Assembly: GCA_001632425.1 (NCBI GenBank)
Contig: KV425675.1
Location: 9,361 to 30,274 of the forward strand
Length of the DNA stretch: 20,914 nucleotides
Source: Neolentinus lepideus HHB14362 ss-1
Lineage: Eukaryota > Basidiomycota > Agaricomycetes > Gloeophyllales > Gloeophyllaceae
Direction of reading: 5' to 3'
This document shows, in pieces, positions 1 to 8,675 of the stretch; position 1 is the first letter of the stretch, and each line of letters starts with the position of its first letter. Under the pieces are notes generated by a model. It did no database searches and was not told the origin of the DNA. It was given only the letters and a program-made list of their open reading frames with translations. A program made the translations under genes and the position numbers.

Positions 1-248
1 TTAGTACTGGAGGAGTCCCAAATGGGTCCAGGAATATATTCTGATTTATTCCGATTTTTCCGCATTTTTGTGGGCCAGAACCAAGGTCCTAGGCTATTAT
101 CACCAATATAGCAGCCTTTTTCCCACACCTGACATCCAAACCCGATCGAGATCTTGATGCCTGGGTGCTGGGCAGTCCAATTCAAACCCAGCCCGGGCTC
201 CGGGGCAATGTACAGTGCAGCCCGGGGCATTAATACATTACACTTAAG
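1..248. other. Unidentified sequence flanking truncated copia copy A
   Basis: This stretch has no homology to the other copia copies in the window and no convincing coding frame. Homology of element A to copy C begins at about 249, inside the RNase H region, so A has lost its last 75 or so codons, its polypurine tract and its 3' LTR here. On the minus strand this sequence begins TGTAATGTATTAATG at 242, which could be the TG end of another LTR; that is a guess. It contains GC-rich near-repeats (CCCGGG and CCGGGGCA motifs at about 192-230). Confidence 0.4.
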
Positions 249-788
249 GATTGGTTGTTGATGTAGAGCATAGACAGCCCAGAGAGAGAATAGCCAAGCT
301 CAGTCAAAAAGTTTCGCAACCAGAGAATCTCCTGAGCTGCAGAAACAGTGGCAACATACTCAGCCTCAGTAGTCAAGAGAGTAACGATAGACTGGAGGCG
401 ACTAGACCAGGAGATAGCACCAGAACCCATCTTGACAACATAACTGCTGGTAGAGCGACCATTGTCTGGGTTCCCAGCATGATCAGCATCAGTGAAGGTG
501 GTGAACAGCGCAGATGATGATGAGGGAGAGTAGGTCAGCTTATAGTCAATAGTACCCTTGAGATAGCGAAACAGGTGCTTAACAGCCTTCCAATGGTGCT
601 TGCCAGGGTTCTTGCTGAAGCGTGCCAGAACTCTGATGCTGTAAGCGATGTCTGGATGTGTGGCAACAGCCAGATAAGCCAGAGCACCGACTGCATTGAT
701 ATATGGCACAGAACACATCTCGTCAAACTCAGCCTTAGTCTGAGGAGCCATGGTCGCACTAAGCTTAGAGCCAGGGTCCATAGGCGTT

Positions 789-971
789 GATGATAAAGTC
801 GAATGAGCTAACCCAGGAAAATGGCACAAGCTGGAATTGAACCAGCGACCTCCCGTATCGCGCTGTGGTGCTCTTACCACTGAGCTATTGTGCTGTAGCC
901 AAGCTCTGACTATAAGTTTCTTTAACTTCGAATTTGTCAGAGTGTCCGGGGCCTCGTACCCCATCAGCATC
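789..971 (-). repeat. 183 bp insertion in copy A RT-RNase H linker, carrying a tRNA-like sequence
   Basis: Aligning copy A with copy C, the 14 bases between CCATAGGCG and CAGTCAGCC in C are replaced by 197 bases in A (787-983), a net insertion of 183 bp. The extra DNA has about 75 bp upstream of, and about 30 bp downstream of, a 73-nt tRNA-like core (822-894, minus strand). The length is a multiple of three and the RT frame has no stop in it, so the host reading frame survives. Exact ends and any target duplication cannot be fixed because flanking copies have diverged. A tRNA-derived SINE or a captured tRNA locus are the likeliest explanations. Confidence 0.7.
822..894 (-). tRNA. tRNA-like sequence (tRNA pseudogene or SINE head)
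   Basis: On the minus strand this 73-nt stretch fits a tRNA length exactly. The acceptor arms pair in 6 of 7 positions (AGCACAA with TTGTGCC, discriminator A). There is a perfect 4 bp D stem (GCTC/GAGC) and a perfect 5 bp T stem (GCTGG/CCAGC). The A box (TAGCTCAGTGG) and B box (GGTTCAATTCC) are near consensus, and a TTTT tract follows at once, as for a Pol III terminator. The anticodon arm is broken: only the outer two pairs form and position 33 is not T, so no amino acid can be assigned. It is probably a pseudogene or the head of a SINE rather than a working tRNA. Confidence 0.6.
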
Positions 972-3395
972 AGAACAGAATCGCAGTCAGCCATACTAAA
1001 GCGTGACAAGATATCGAGAATGTATTGGTGCTGAGAGATAGTCAGAGTCTGGGAGGGGTGATCACACTTGATTTTGATGCCTAGCAGCAAAGAGGTAGGA
1101 CCTAAGTCACGCAGCTTGAAATGCTGCCTCAAGTTATCCTTGACCTTTGCAATTGCAGCAGAAGACTTGCTGGCAATAGTCATGTCATCGACGAAGACAG
1201 GGATGATGATACGCACATCGTCCTTCCCATAGACCCAGACGCTATGCTCACAGGTCAGATGTGAGAATCCTAGCTTCTCAGTCAACACCTCATTCAGCTT
1301 CTCATGCCAATGTCTCCCAGCCTGCTTAAGGCCATAAAGCGACTTCTGCAGTTGCCAAACCCACTCTGGTCCCTTCTGCTCAGAACTCTCAGGTTGATGC
1401 ATATAAATGTCCTCCTCCAATGTCCCATTGAGATACGCAGTTGAAATATTGACGCTCTCAAGCTCCAAATCCTCTAAAGCAGCTAAGGTGAGAATGGCAC
1501 GCAGAGAGGCCCACTTGGGTGTAGGGGCAAAGGTCTCATTGTAATCGAAACCAGGGTGCTGTGAGAAGCCCTTTGCCACCAAGTGACCCTTGTAGTGCTC
1601 AATAGAGCCATCCACATTGTGTTTCACCTTGAAGATCCAGCGACTCCCAATAGCCTTACGACCTGGAAGACACTCCACCAGCTCAAACGCCCCATTCTCA
1701 ACAAGAGACTGGATCTCATCCTGAGCAGCTTTCAACCACTGTTGGCACTCCTCCTCTGGACGCTGCATCGCCTCGCGAAAAGTACGAGGTTCGCTGGCAT
1801 GTACCTCACCCTTGAATGCAGTCTGGACAACCGCATCGAAGGCATAGTCCAGAGCATCCTCCCAAGACCAATACTCGATAGTCTGACCAGCAAAGACATA
1901 GTCCATACCAGCCAACATAGCACTAGCCAGATCACCCTCGTCCTTCACATACCCTGGTCCGATATTGAGCTCATCCTCTTCCACATCATCATCTGGAGGA
2001 TGAAACTCATCAGGAGGAGCTGGAGAGGGTGCAGGCAGTTTGAGTGGGTCAGGGGAGTCAGAAAAGTGAGATGGAGCAGCAGGAGACACTCTAGCACCAG
2101 GGGGAGTTAGATTTTGACATCGAAGTGCTGTCTCATTGAGAGAGCCCTGTTGGTGCATTGAGCAAGTAGAGCATCGAGGAGGTGGATTAGCCAGAGGATC
2201 GACATTTCGTGGGGGTCCAGGAGGTGGAATAGGCTCTGGAGATGGAGGCAGAGTGATAGTTGGAGGTGGATGGGGTGGAGCATCATCATCATCATCTCTC
2301 CCCTGATCTGGTACATCCAAGGGAAGCTCATCATCTCCCCCCTGATCAGGGACATCGACAGAGCTAAGAGGATCGCCAAAAGGGTTGATGTCACAAGTGT
2401 TACCAGGAAAGCAGCATTCGTCGAAGACAGCATTAGAACTGTTGATGAACTTGCGCTCCACAGGATCCCAGAATGTCCAAGCACGAGTACCAGAGGCATA
2501 GCCAACAAAGATACATTTGTGAGTGTGAGGCTGAAGTGCCTTGCGCTGCTTCTTGCATATAAGGACATAAGCAAGCAAACCAAAGACCCGGAAGTAAGAG
2601 ACATCGGGTTTCTTCCCCTTCTTCCACAAAGAATAGGGAATCGCACCAGAGAGAGCAGAGTGAGGGACACAGTTATGAACATGGACAAAACATCGAACAG
2701 CATAAGTCCAGAATGATGCAGGAAGCTTAGCCTCAAAGAGCATAGCAGTGACAGGGGCCTGGATGGTCTGGTTAGCGCACTCAGTGATACCATTCTGATA
2801 CGGCTCATCTGTCTCAGTGTGCTTGCGCACAATACCCTCCTCATGACAGAACTCGTCCCAATCCTTGCCAACATACTCCCCGCCCTTATCATCCATCGAA
2901 AACTTGATCTTCATCCCAAGCTCAGTCTCCACCTGCGCCTTAAAGACTTTGAATGCAGTGAAGGCGTTGCTCTTATGCTTAAGGTAAGCAACGGTGAAGT
3001 AGCAGGTATGGGCGTCGATGAATGTGATCCAGTAGCGATAGCCTTCAATCGAAGCAACAGGGAGTGGACCCTTCAAGTCGGAGACAATGAGATTGAGTGG
3101 AGCTGATGGACGTGTAGCGTGCTGAGGGACGTCATGATGATGCTGCTTGCCAGCAATACAGGGTTCACAGATAGGATCTGGAGTGCTGCTAGAGTGAATG
3201 ACTAAACCTTGCACCAGCTGCTTCTGCTTCATGCACTGAAGATAGTCGAGATTGACATGGGATAAGCGATGGTGCCAAAGCGCCAAGTCCAGAGGACAAG
3301 CATCAGTGAGCAATGCGCTCTGCGATGGGGACACCAGTGTATGACCATTCAAGTATCCAGTATTGCGATAATTCACAGACGCAGTGGAGACAAGC

Positions 3396-4106
3396 TTACT
3401 GCATAGGTGGAAACGATGCCAAAGTGTCCTGGATCACACAGTAATAGCCCTTCATCTTAGTCAGGTGGTAGACAGACAATAGATTTGATCCAAGCTGAGG
3501 AACATGAAGAACATTGTGGAGTACAACTACAGGTGCCTTAGACCCTCCCAGAACCAGCTCAAACATCACAGACCCAATCCCAGCAGTGTAGATGATAGTA
3601 TCATTTGGGAGGTGCACAGGGATGATATGGGGAGAGTATGAAGCAAACCAATGTCGATGAGGCATCATGTGTGAAGTAGCACCTGTGTTGGTGTTCCAGT
3701 TAGCAGCTGCCAGCGATGAGAGCCAAGAAGAGCGAGCAGAAGCAGATAGAGTGACACTTGCTTTACCAGCGTACTCTGCAATGTTAGCAGAAGCCTCAAC
3801 ATCCACAGACGCTTCCTGTGCATTCTGAGCCTTCTTCTTCCCACCCGTATGCTCCTTGTGATGATCAGCAGTCTTCGCCTTCTGTGTCTTTGCAGTGTTC
3901 TCCTTGAACTTGCAGCTAGCCTTGGTATGACCCTCCCAGTCGCAGAACGAGCACCATATGCCTTGCAAGGGAGTAGATGTAGTGCCAGCAGCCATAGCCA
4001 GAGAGGGTGAAGATTCAACACTGCAAGCAAAGCACTGAGACTCCTCATTCTGGAACGCAGATTGGAGCTTGGAGAGGTCGAGGGAGTCGAGTAGGAGTAG
4101 AGATGA
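3396..4106 (-). pseudogene. Copia gag C-terminus and protease fragment (copy A, second duplicate)
   Basis: This frame repeats the gag C-terminus (LLLDSLDLSKLQSAFQNEE), the CCHC knuckle (CSFCDWEGHTKASC), a Lys/Glu-rich stretch and the protease motif. It continues through SHMMPHRHW to LLSVYHLTK, matching copy C. Unlike the duplicate at 4107-4711 it keeps the 20 bp just after the protease motif, so it is probably the original A sequence. The protease active-site Asp is Asn (NTNTGATS; NTDTGATS in copy C). A one-base insertion near 3405 ends the frame at 3396 and disconnects it from the integrase-RT frame. The open frame extends upstream to 4187 only because it reads antecedent duplicated sequence in another phase. 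Confidence 0.85.
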
Positions 4107-4711
4107 GATGAGACCCAAGCTGAGGAACATGAAGAACATTGTGGAGTACAACCACAGGTGCCTTAGACTCTCCCAGAACTGGCTCAAACATCACAGACCC
4201 CATCCCAGCAGTATAGATGATAGTATCATTTGCGAGGTGCACAGGGATGATATGGGGAGAGTAGGAAGCAAACCAATGAAGTAGCACCTGTGTTGGTGTT
4301 CCAGTTAGCAGCTGCCAGTGAAGAGAGCCAAGACGAGTGATCAGAAGCAGATAGAGTGACACTTGCTTTACCAGCATACTCCGTGACATTAGCAGAGGCC
4401 TCAACATCTGTGGACACCTCCTGCGCGTTCTGAGCCTTCTTCTTCCCTCCCCTATGCTCCTGGTGATGATCAGCGGTCTTCGCCTTCTGCGTCTTCACAC
4501 CATTCTCCTTGAACTTGCAGCTAGCCTCAGTATGACCTTCCCAGTCACAGAATGTGCAGTGAACACCCTGTGAGGAAGTAGACGTAGTACCAGCAGCCAT
4601 AGCCAGAGAGGGTGATGCATCAATGCCCTGAGTGAAGTGCTGAGACTCCTCATTCTGGAATGCAGATTGGAGCTTGGATAGGTCGAGGGAGTCGAGTAGG
4701 AGGAAGGAGGA
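3482..4711 (-). repeat. Imperfect 0.6 kb tandem duplication of gag 3' end and protease in copy A
   Basis: The segment from the gag C-terminus through the start of the pre-integrase linker occurs twice in direct orientation: about 4107-4711 and about 3482-4106 (minus strand, in that reading order). The offset is 604 bp at the gag end and 625 bp at the protease end. The difference corresponds to the 20 bp deletion present only in the first unit, plus a base or so. The units are clearly diverged, so this is not a simple recent duplication of one by the other. The junction near 4100-4115 has short microhomology. Confidence 0.85.
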
Positions 4712-5356
4712 TACAAAGTTGTTGTATTCAGAAGGAAGGGCATGGATGAGAGCCATGGCGACAAGGTCATTGTCGAGGGAGTCGATAGTGAAGTCCCTGG
4801 GGTGCAGCGCACGGATATCCTGCATGGCCTTGTCCGCTCGAGCCATAAGAGAAGCGAGGGACTCCCCCTCAAGCTTGCGAAGCCCCAGAAGCTCGTCATA
4901 GGCATTGAAACACATACCTGGCTTCTGATGAACATGCACCTCCTTCAACATCAGCCACACCTTTGCAGGATCATTCTTAATGTCCTTAACATGCACCTTC
5001 TGCCCATCCTCAACCGCTAACCAGATCTGACCACTAGCCTGACCCTTGTGCTTCTCCCAGTCCAGTACCTCCTTCCTCTCCTCCATCATCAGGTTCGCAG
5101 CATCTACAGGCAGTGGAGCAGCTGTAGGATCATCGGTAACATCCCAGAGATCAAGGGTCTTCAAGTAAGCCTCCATATCATCGGCCCAGGAACCATAGTT
5201 GCGCTCCGCAAGAGCTGGGAATGGACACTTGTTGGTAGGAGTGGTTGTTGACATGGTAATGGCAACAATTGGGGGTGATAAGGGAGCGACAACAGTGATG
5301 AGGGTGTAGGATGAGAGTATGATGCAGTAGAGACTAGTCTGAGACCAGATGAGCAA
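4226..5356 (-). pseudogene. Copia Gag with truncated protease (copy A, copy homogenised with B)
   Basis: 376 codons. The most likely start is the Met at 5254 (MSTTTPTNKCPFPALAERN), giving 342 residues; the 34 codons upstream are probably leader. The N-terminal half is a Gag capsid-like domain of the UBN2/copia type (YGSWADDMEAYLK through the LDSLDLSKLQ region). It is followed by a CCHC knuckle (CTFCDWEGHTEASC), which packages genomic RNA in virus-like particles, and a Lys-rich linker. The protease motif reads NTNTGATS, with Asn for the catalytic Asp. Immediately after it a 20 bp deletion shifts the frame, so translation ends after a short nonsense tail. The protein is identical to that of copy B on the other strand, which cannot be explained by age alone (see the inverted repeat). 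Confidence 0.9.
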
Positions 5357-5588
5357 GTTCAGAGCAAGAGATGAAGCTGGAGAGTGAGTAAGTGGTCCAA
5401 ATGGGCCAAGGAGCTAGGACAGCAGCAGGAAGCTGGAATCGATGTCGTAGGGTCTGGATGGACCACTAGAGTAGACAGAAAGTCGAAATAGAGATGGATG
5501 GCAGATGGATGGATCAAGATGAGGTTGGATGTACCTCTAGAGTGCAGATGATGAGCTAAAAGTGCGATTTTGGAGACCCTAAAGTGTT

Positions 5589-5600
5589 GGGCTCATAACC
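5589..5600 (-). promoter_or_regulatory. Primer-binding site of copy A (half-tRNA iMet type)
   Basis: Directly next to the LTR end, the minus strand reads GGTTATGAGCCC. Its complement GGGCTCATAACC is the anticodon loop region of initiator tRNA-Met (anticodon CAU), not the tRNA 3' end. This is the half-tRNA priming mode described for Drosophila copia and yeast Ty5. Confidence 0.75.
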
Positions 5601-5976
5601 TATCAAGCTGGAAGGCTGTAGGTCTCACAATGCACACCAGGAAGCCTGAGTCAAGCTCTATAAGTTGGATAAATACACTACAGACAGATTACACACCTGA
5701 GTCAAGCTCTATTAGTTGGATGAAGAAGAGCTTGACTCTGAATGCATTTTAGGGAGTAATGTGGCATGGGAAACACGTGAGATGAATAAGGAAAGAAGTA
5801 AAGTAAAGTTGGGAACAAGAGGTCCGAGTCATAGAGGTTAAAGCAAGACATAATGGTGAAGTGGTAACATCACCTAATGCAGTCTCTCAAGACTGCAGGT
5901 TCAAACTGGGGTGAAGGCGGATTTTGTTTTGCATAGTAAGAGAGTCTTGCTGTCCAGATAGGCACTAATGCCAACA
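5601..5976 (-). repeat. 5' LTR of copy A (family 1)
   Basis: On the minus strand the LTR runs from TGTTGGCATTAGTGCC at 5976 to CCAGCTTGATA at 5601, directly before the primer-binding site. The start matches the 3' LTR start of copy C (TGTCGGCATTAGTGCC at 16208). At 376 bp it is longer than C's LTR (about 242 bp) for two reasons: a tRNA-like insertion of roughly 85 bp, and a tandem duplication of a 51 bp unit (5648-5698, with the next unit starting at 5699). A 12 bp perfect inverted repeat (5699-5710 with 5727-5738) forms a hairpin that is also present in C. Confidence 0.85.
5846..5926 (+). other. tRNA-like (Pol III A/B-box) insertion in copy A 5' LTR
   Basis: Copy C's LTR lacks this segment. 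On the plus strand it holds an A-box match (TGGTGAAGTGG, 5854-5864) and a B-box-like sequence (GGTTCAAACTG, 5898-5908). Between them is a perfect 7 bp stem (TGCAGTC with GACTGCA), and TTTT tracts follow from 5922. The box spacing suits a type 2 Pol III promoter. It does not fold as a normal tRNA, because no acceptor stem is apparent and the variable loop is missing. A tRNA-derived SINE or a decayed tRNA is likely. Strand is opposite to copy A. Confidence 0.5.
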
Positions 5977-6192
5977 GTTCCCTACTTTATTTTGCTTCTT
6001 TCCTTATTCATCTCACGTGTTTCCCATGCCACATTACTCCCTAAAATGCATTCAGAGTCAAGCTCTTCTTCATCCAACTAATAGAGCTTGACTCAGGTGT
6101 GTAATCTGTCTGTAGTGTATTTATCCAACTTATAGAGCTTGACTCAGGCTTCCTGGTGTGCATTGTGAGACCTACAGCCTTCCAGCTTGATA
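5977..6192 (+). repeat. 5' LTR remnant of copy B (family 1)
   Basis: The first 18 bases align with diverged family 1 LTR sequence, and from 5995 it is identical to copy A's LTR in reverse orientation. The LTR start (TGTTGGCATTAGTGCC) and the first part of U3 are absent; they should lie on the far side of copy A if A inserted here. It keeps the duplicated 51 bp unit and the 12 bp hairpin (6055-6094), and ends CTTGATA just before the primer-binding site. Confidence 0.8.
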
Positions 6193-6204
6193 GGTTATGA
6201 GCCC
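6193..6204 (+). promoter_or_regulatory. Primer-binding site of copy B (half-tRNA iMet type)
   Basis: The same 12 bases as in copy A, mirrored by the inverted repeat: GGTTATGAGCCC directly after the LTR end (CTTGATA). It is complementary to the anticodon loop of initiator tRNA-Met. Confidence 0.75.
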
Positions 6205-6436
6205 AACACTTTAGGGTCTCCAAAATCGCACTTTTAGCTCATCATCTGCACTCTAGAGGTACATCCAACCTCATCTTGATCCATCCATCTGCCATCCATC
6301 TCTATTTCGACTTTCTGTCTACTCTAGTGGTCCATCCAGACCCTACGACATCGATTCCAGCTTCCTGCTGCTGTCCTAGCTCCTTGGCCCATTTGGACCA
6401 CTTACTCACTCTCCAGCTTCATCTCTTGCTCTGAAC

Positions 6437-7567
6437 TTGCTCATCTGGTCTCAGACTAGTCTCTACTGCATCATACTCTCATCCTACACCCTCATCACTG
6501 TTGTCGCTCCCTTATCACCCCCAATTGTTGCCATTACCATGTCAACAACCACTCCTACCAACAAGTGTCCATTCCCAGCTCTTGCGGAGCGCAACTATGG
6601 TTCCTGGGCCGATGATATGGAGGCTTACTTGAAGACCCTTGATCTCTGGGATGTTACCGATGATCCTACAGCTGCTCCACTGCCTGTAGATGCTGCGAAC
6701 CTGATGATGGAGGAGAGGAAGGAGGTACTGGACTGGGAGAAGCACAAGGGTCAGGCTAGTGGTCAGATCTGGTTAGCGGTTGAGGATGGGCAGAAGGTGC
6801 ATGTTAAGGACATTAAGAATGATCCTGCAAAGGTGTGGCTGATGTTGAAGGAGGTGCATGTTCATCAGAAGCCAGGTATGTGTTTCAATGCCTATGACGA
6901 GCTTCTGGGGCTTCGCAAGCTTGAGGGGGAGTCCCTCGCTTCTCTTATGGCTCGAGCGGACAAGGCCATGCAGGATATCCGTGCGCTGCACCCCAGGGAC
7001 TTCACTATCGACTCCCTCGACAATGACCTTGTCGCCATGGCTCTCATCCATGCCCTTCCTTCTGAATACAACAACTTTGTATCCTCCTTCCTCCTACTCG
7101 ACTCCCTCGACCTATCCAAGCTCCAATCTGCATTCCAGAATGAGGAGTCTCAGCACTTCACTCAGGGCATTGATGCATCACCCTCTCTGGCTATGGCTGC
7201 TGGTACTACGTCTACTTCCTCACAGGGTGTTCACTGCACATTCTGTGACTGGGAAGGTCATACTGAGGCTAGCTGCAAGTTCAAGGAGAATGGTGTGAAG
7301 ACGCAGAAGGCGAAGACCGCTGATCATCACCAGGAGCATAGGGGAGGGAAGAAGAAGGCTCAGAACGCGCAGGAGGTGTCCACAGATGTTGAGGCCTCTG
7401 CTAATGTCACGGAGTATGCTGGTAAAGCAAGTGTCACTCTATCTGCTTCTGATCACTCGTCTTGGCTCTCTTCACTGGCAGCTGCTAACTGGAACACCAA
7501 CACAGGTGCTACTTCATTGGTTTGCTTCCTACTCTCCCCATATCATCCCTGTGCACCTCGCAAATGA
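6437..7567 (+). pseudogene. Copia Gag with truncated protease (copy B)
   Basis: Identical in sequence to the copy A gag on the other strand. The preferred start is the Met at 6539, because the MSTTTPT start is shared by all three copies; 34 open codons precede it. It has a UBN2-like Gag domain and a CCHC knuckle near 7236-7277 (C-X2-C-X4-H-X4-C). The protease motif has Asn at the catalytic position (codon 7499-7501). A 20 bp deletion right after TGATS shifts the frame and leaves a short wrong-frame tail. The remaining protease sequence continues in another frame from about 7517. Confidence 0.9.
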
Positions 7568-8675
7568 TACTATCATCTATACTGCTGGGATGGGGTCTGT
7601 GATGTTTGAGCCAGTTCTGGGAGAGTCTAAGGCACCTGTGGTTGTACTCCACAATGTTCTTCATTTTCCTCAGCTTGGGTCTCATCTACTGTCTGTCTAC
7701 CATCTGACTAAGACTAAGGGCTATCACTGCATCATCCAGGATGCTCTAGCATCATTCTACTTACACAGTAAGTTTGTCTTCACTGCATCTGTCAATGATC
7801 GCAACACTGGCTATCTGAATAGTCATACACCGGTGCCCCCATCGCAGAGTGCGTCACTTGCTGACACTTGTCCTCTGGACTTAGCGCTTTGGCATCATCA
7901 CTTGTCCCATGTCAATCTCGACTATCTTCAGTGCATGAAACAGAAACAGCTGGTGCAAGGTCTGGTCATTTGCTCTAGCAGTGCTCCAGATCCTACCTGT
8001 GAGCCTTGCATCGCTGGTAAGCAACATTGTCACGATGTGCCGCAGCATGCTACGCGTCCCACAGCTCCACTAAACCTCATTGTCTCCGACTTGAAGGGTC
8101 CACTCCCTGTCGCTTTGATTGAAGGCTATCACTACTGGATCACATTCATCGACGCCCATACTCACTACTTCACCGTCGCATTCCTTAAGCATAAGAGCGA
8201 TGCCTTCACTGCATTCAAAGTCTTTAAGGCGCAGGTGGAGACTGAGGTTGGGCAGAAGATCAAGTCTTCGATGGATGATAAGGGCGGGGAGTATGTTGGG
8301 AAGGATTGGGATGAGTTCTGTCACCAGGAGGGTATTGTGGGCAAGCACACTGAGACGGACGAGCCGTATCAGAACGGGATTGCTGAGCATGCTAACCAGA
8401 CTATCCAGGCTGCTGTCACTGCTATGCTTTTTGAGGCTAAGCTCCCTGCGTCATTCTGGACTTATGCTGTTCACTGCTTTGTCCATGTTCACAACCATGT
8501 CCCTCACTCTGTGCTCTCTGGTGCGATTCCCTATTCCTTGTGGAAGAAGGGGAAGAAACCCGATGTCTCCTACTTCCGGGTCTTTGGTTCACTCGCTTAC
8601 ATTCTTATGTGCAAGAAGCAGTGCAAGGCACTTCAGCCTCACACTCGCAAGTGTATCTTTGTTGGCTATGCCTGA
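7386..8675 (+). pseudogene. Copia protease remnant, pre-integrase and integrase (copy B)
   Basis: The meaningful sequence starts at about 7517 (HWFASYSPHI), after the shared deletion; the first 43 codons are the out-of-frame shadow of gag. The pre-integrase zinc domain (WHHHLSH ... CEPCIAGKQ) leads into an integrase core with SDLKG, MDDKGGEY and QNGIAEHAN, so the DDE residues are kept. The frame ends at a premature TGA at 8673-8675 in FVGYA, where copies A and C read on into GTRAWTFWDP. Arg-to-His and Arg-to-Cys changes relative to copy C (for example WHHHLSH for WHRRLSH) follow CpG transitions. Confidence 0.9.

Larger units (their letters stand above)
230..3376 (-). pseudogene. Copia pol fragment: GAG-pre-integrase, integrase, RT, RNase H (copy A)
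   Basis: An open frame of 1048 codons, but not a working gene. Near residues 30-80 is the GAG-pre-integrase zinc-binding domain (WHHRLSH, then CEPCIAGKQ). The integrase core follows, with the D, D and E of the DDE triad visible (SDLKG, MDDKGGEY, QNGITECAN). After an acidic, proline-rich hinge comes RT with KGFSQ, a YLNG motif and FVDDM in place of YVDD, then RNase H (FTDADHAGN, TTEAEY). Three faults are clear. The first RT catalytic Asp is Asn (VNISTAYLNG; VDISTAYLNG in copy C). About 61 extra residues sit between RT and RNase H, encoded by a tRNA-containing insertion. The RNase H end is cut off, with its next Asp also Asn (YINNQS). The frame was separated from the upstream protease frame by a one-base insertion near 3405. 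The last few codons (230-248) lie in non-element sequence. Confidence 0.92.
4106..5798 (-). repeat. Left arm of 1.69 kb near-perfect inverted repeat
   Basis: This segment is the reverse complement of 5995-7687, with coordinates summing to 11793. Translations match exactly in several frames on both strands (376-, 146-, 92-, 75-, 67- and 60-codon frames). The only internal mismatch found by eye is at 4128/7665. The arm covers part of the 5' LTR, the primer-binding site, the leader, gag and a frameshifted protease of copy A. Outside its two ends the similarity falls sharply. Confidence 0.9.
249..5976 (-). mobile_element. Ty1/copia LTR retrotransposon, family 1, copy A (3' truncated, degenerate)
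   Basis: A minus-strand copia element. Reading from high to low coordinates it has a 5' LTR (5601-5976), a primer-binding site, gag with a CCHC knuckle, a protease region, GAG-pre-integrase, DDE integrase, RT and most of RNase H. This gag-protease-integrase-RT-RNase H order defines Ty1/copia. The 3' end and 3' LTR are missing. Its LTR terminus (TGTTGG, minus strand) abuts a partial LTR of copy B at 5976/5977, so A appears to have inserted into B's LTR. Defects include a 20 bp deletion in protease, a 0.6 kb tandem duplication, a +1 frameshift near 3405, a 183 bp insertion near 789-971 and loss of catalytic Asp residues. It is non-autonomous. Confidence 0.93.
5995..7687 (+). repeat. Right arm of 1.69 kb near-perfect inverted repeat
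   Basis: The partner of 4106-5798, separated by a 196 bp non-identical spacer (5799-5994). It covers part of the LTR, the primer-binding site, the leader, gag and the start of protease of copy B. Immediately inside the arms the two LTRs still align but with several mismatches within the first 20 bases. Beyond 7687 copy B runs on normally (SVYHLTKTKG), whereas copy A jumps back into gag. Confidence 0.9.

Noticed and set aside
150..210. A third tRNA-like B box on the minus strand in the left flank
   Set aside because: GGTTTGAATTGG is only a loose B-box match, with no A box or stems at the right spacing.
2107..2892. Long antisense and alternate-frame open frames (for example 2107-2892, 8119-9066, 18106-18897, 10335-11192)
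   Set aside because: They overlap clear integrase, hinge or gag frames, have biased composition (Ser/Leu/Met-rich), and show no domain. They are shadows of the real frames.
4106..7687. The inverted repeat as a simple assembly or fold-back artefact
   Set aside because: A fold-back artefact would continue identically from the axis outward. Here the 196 bp centre is not palindromic, the LTR parts beside it are diverged, and the outer flanks differ. It cannot be excluded without long reads.
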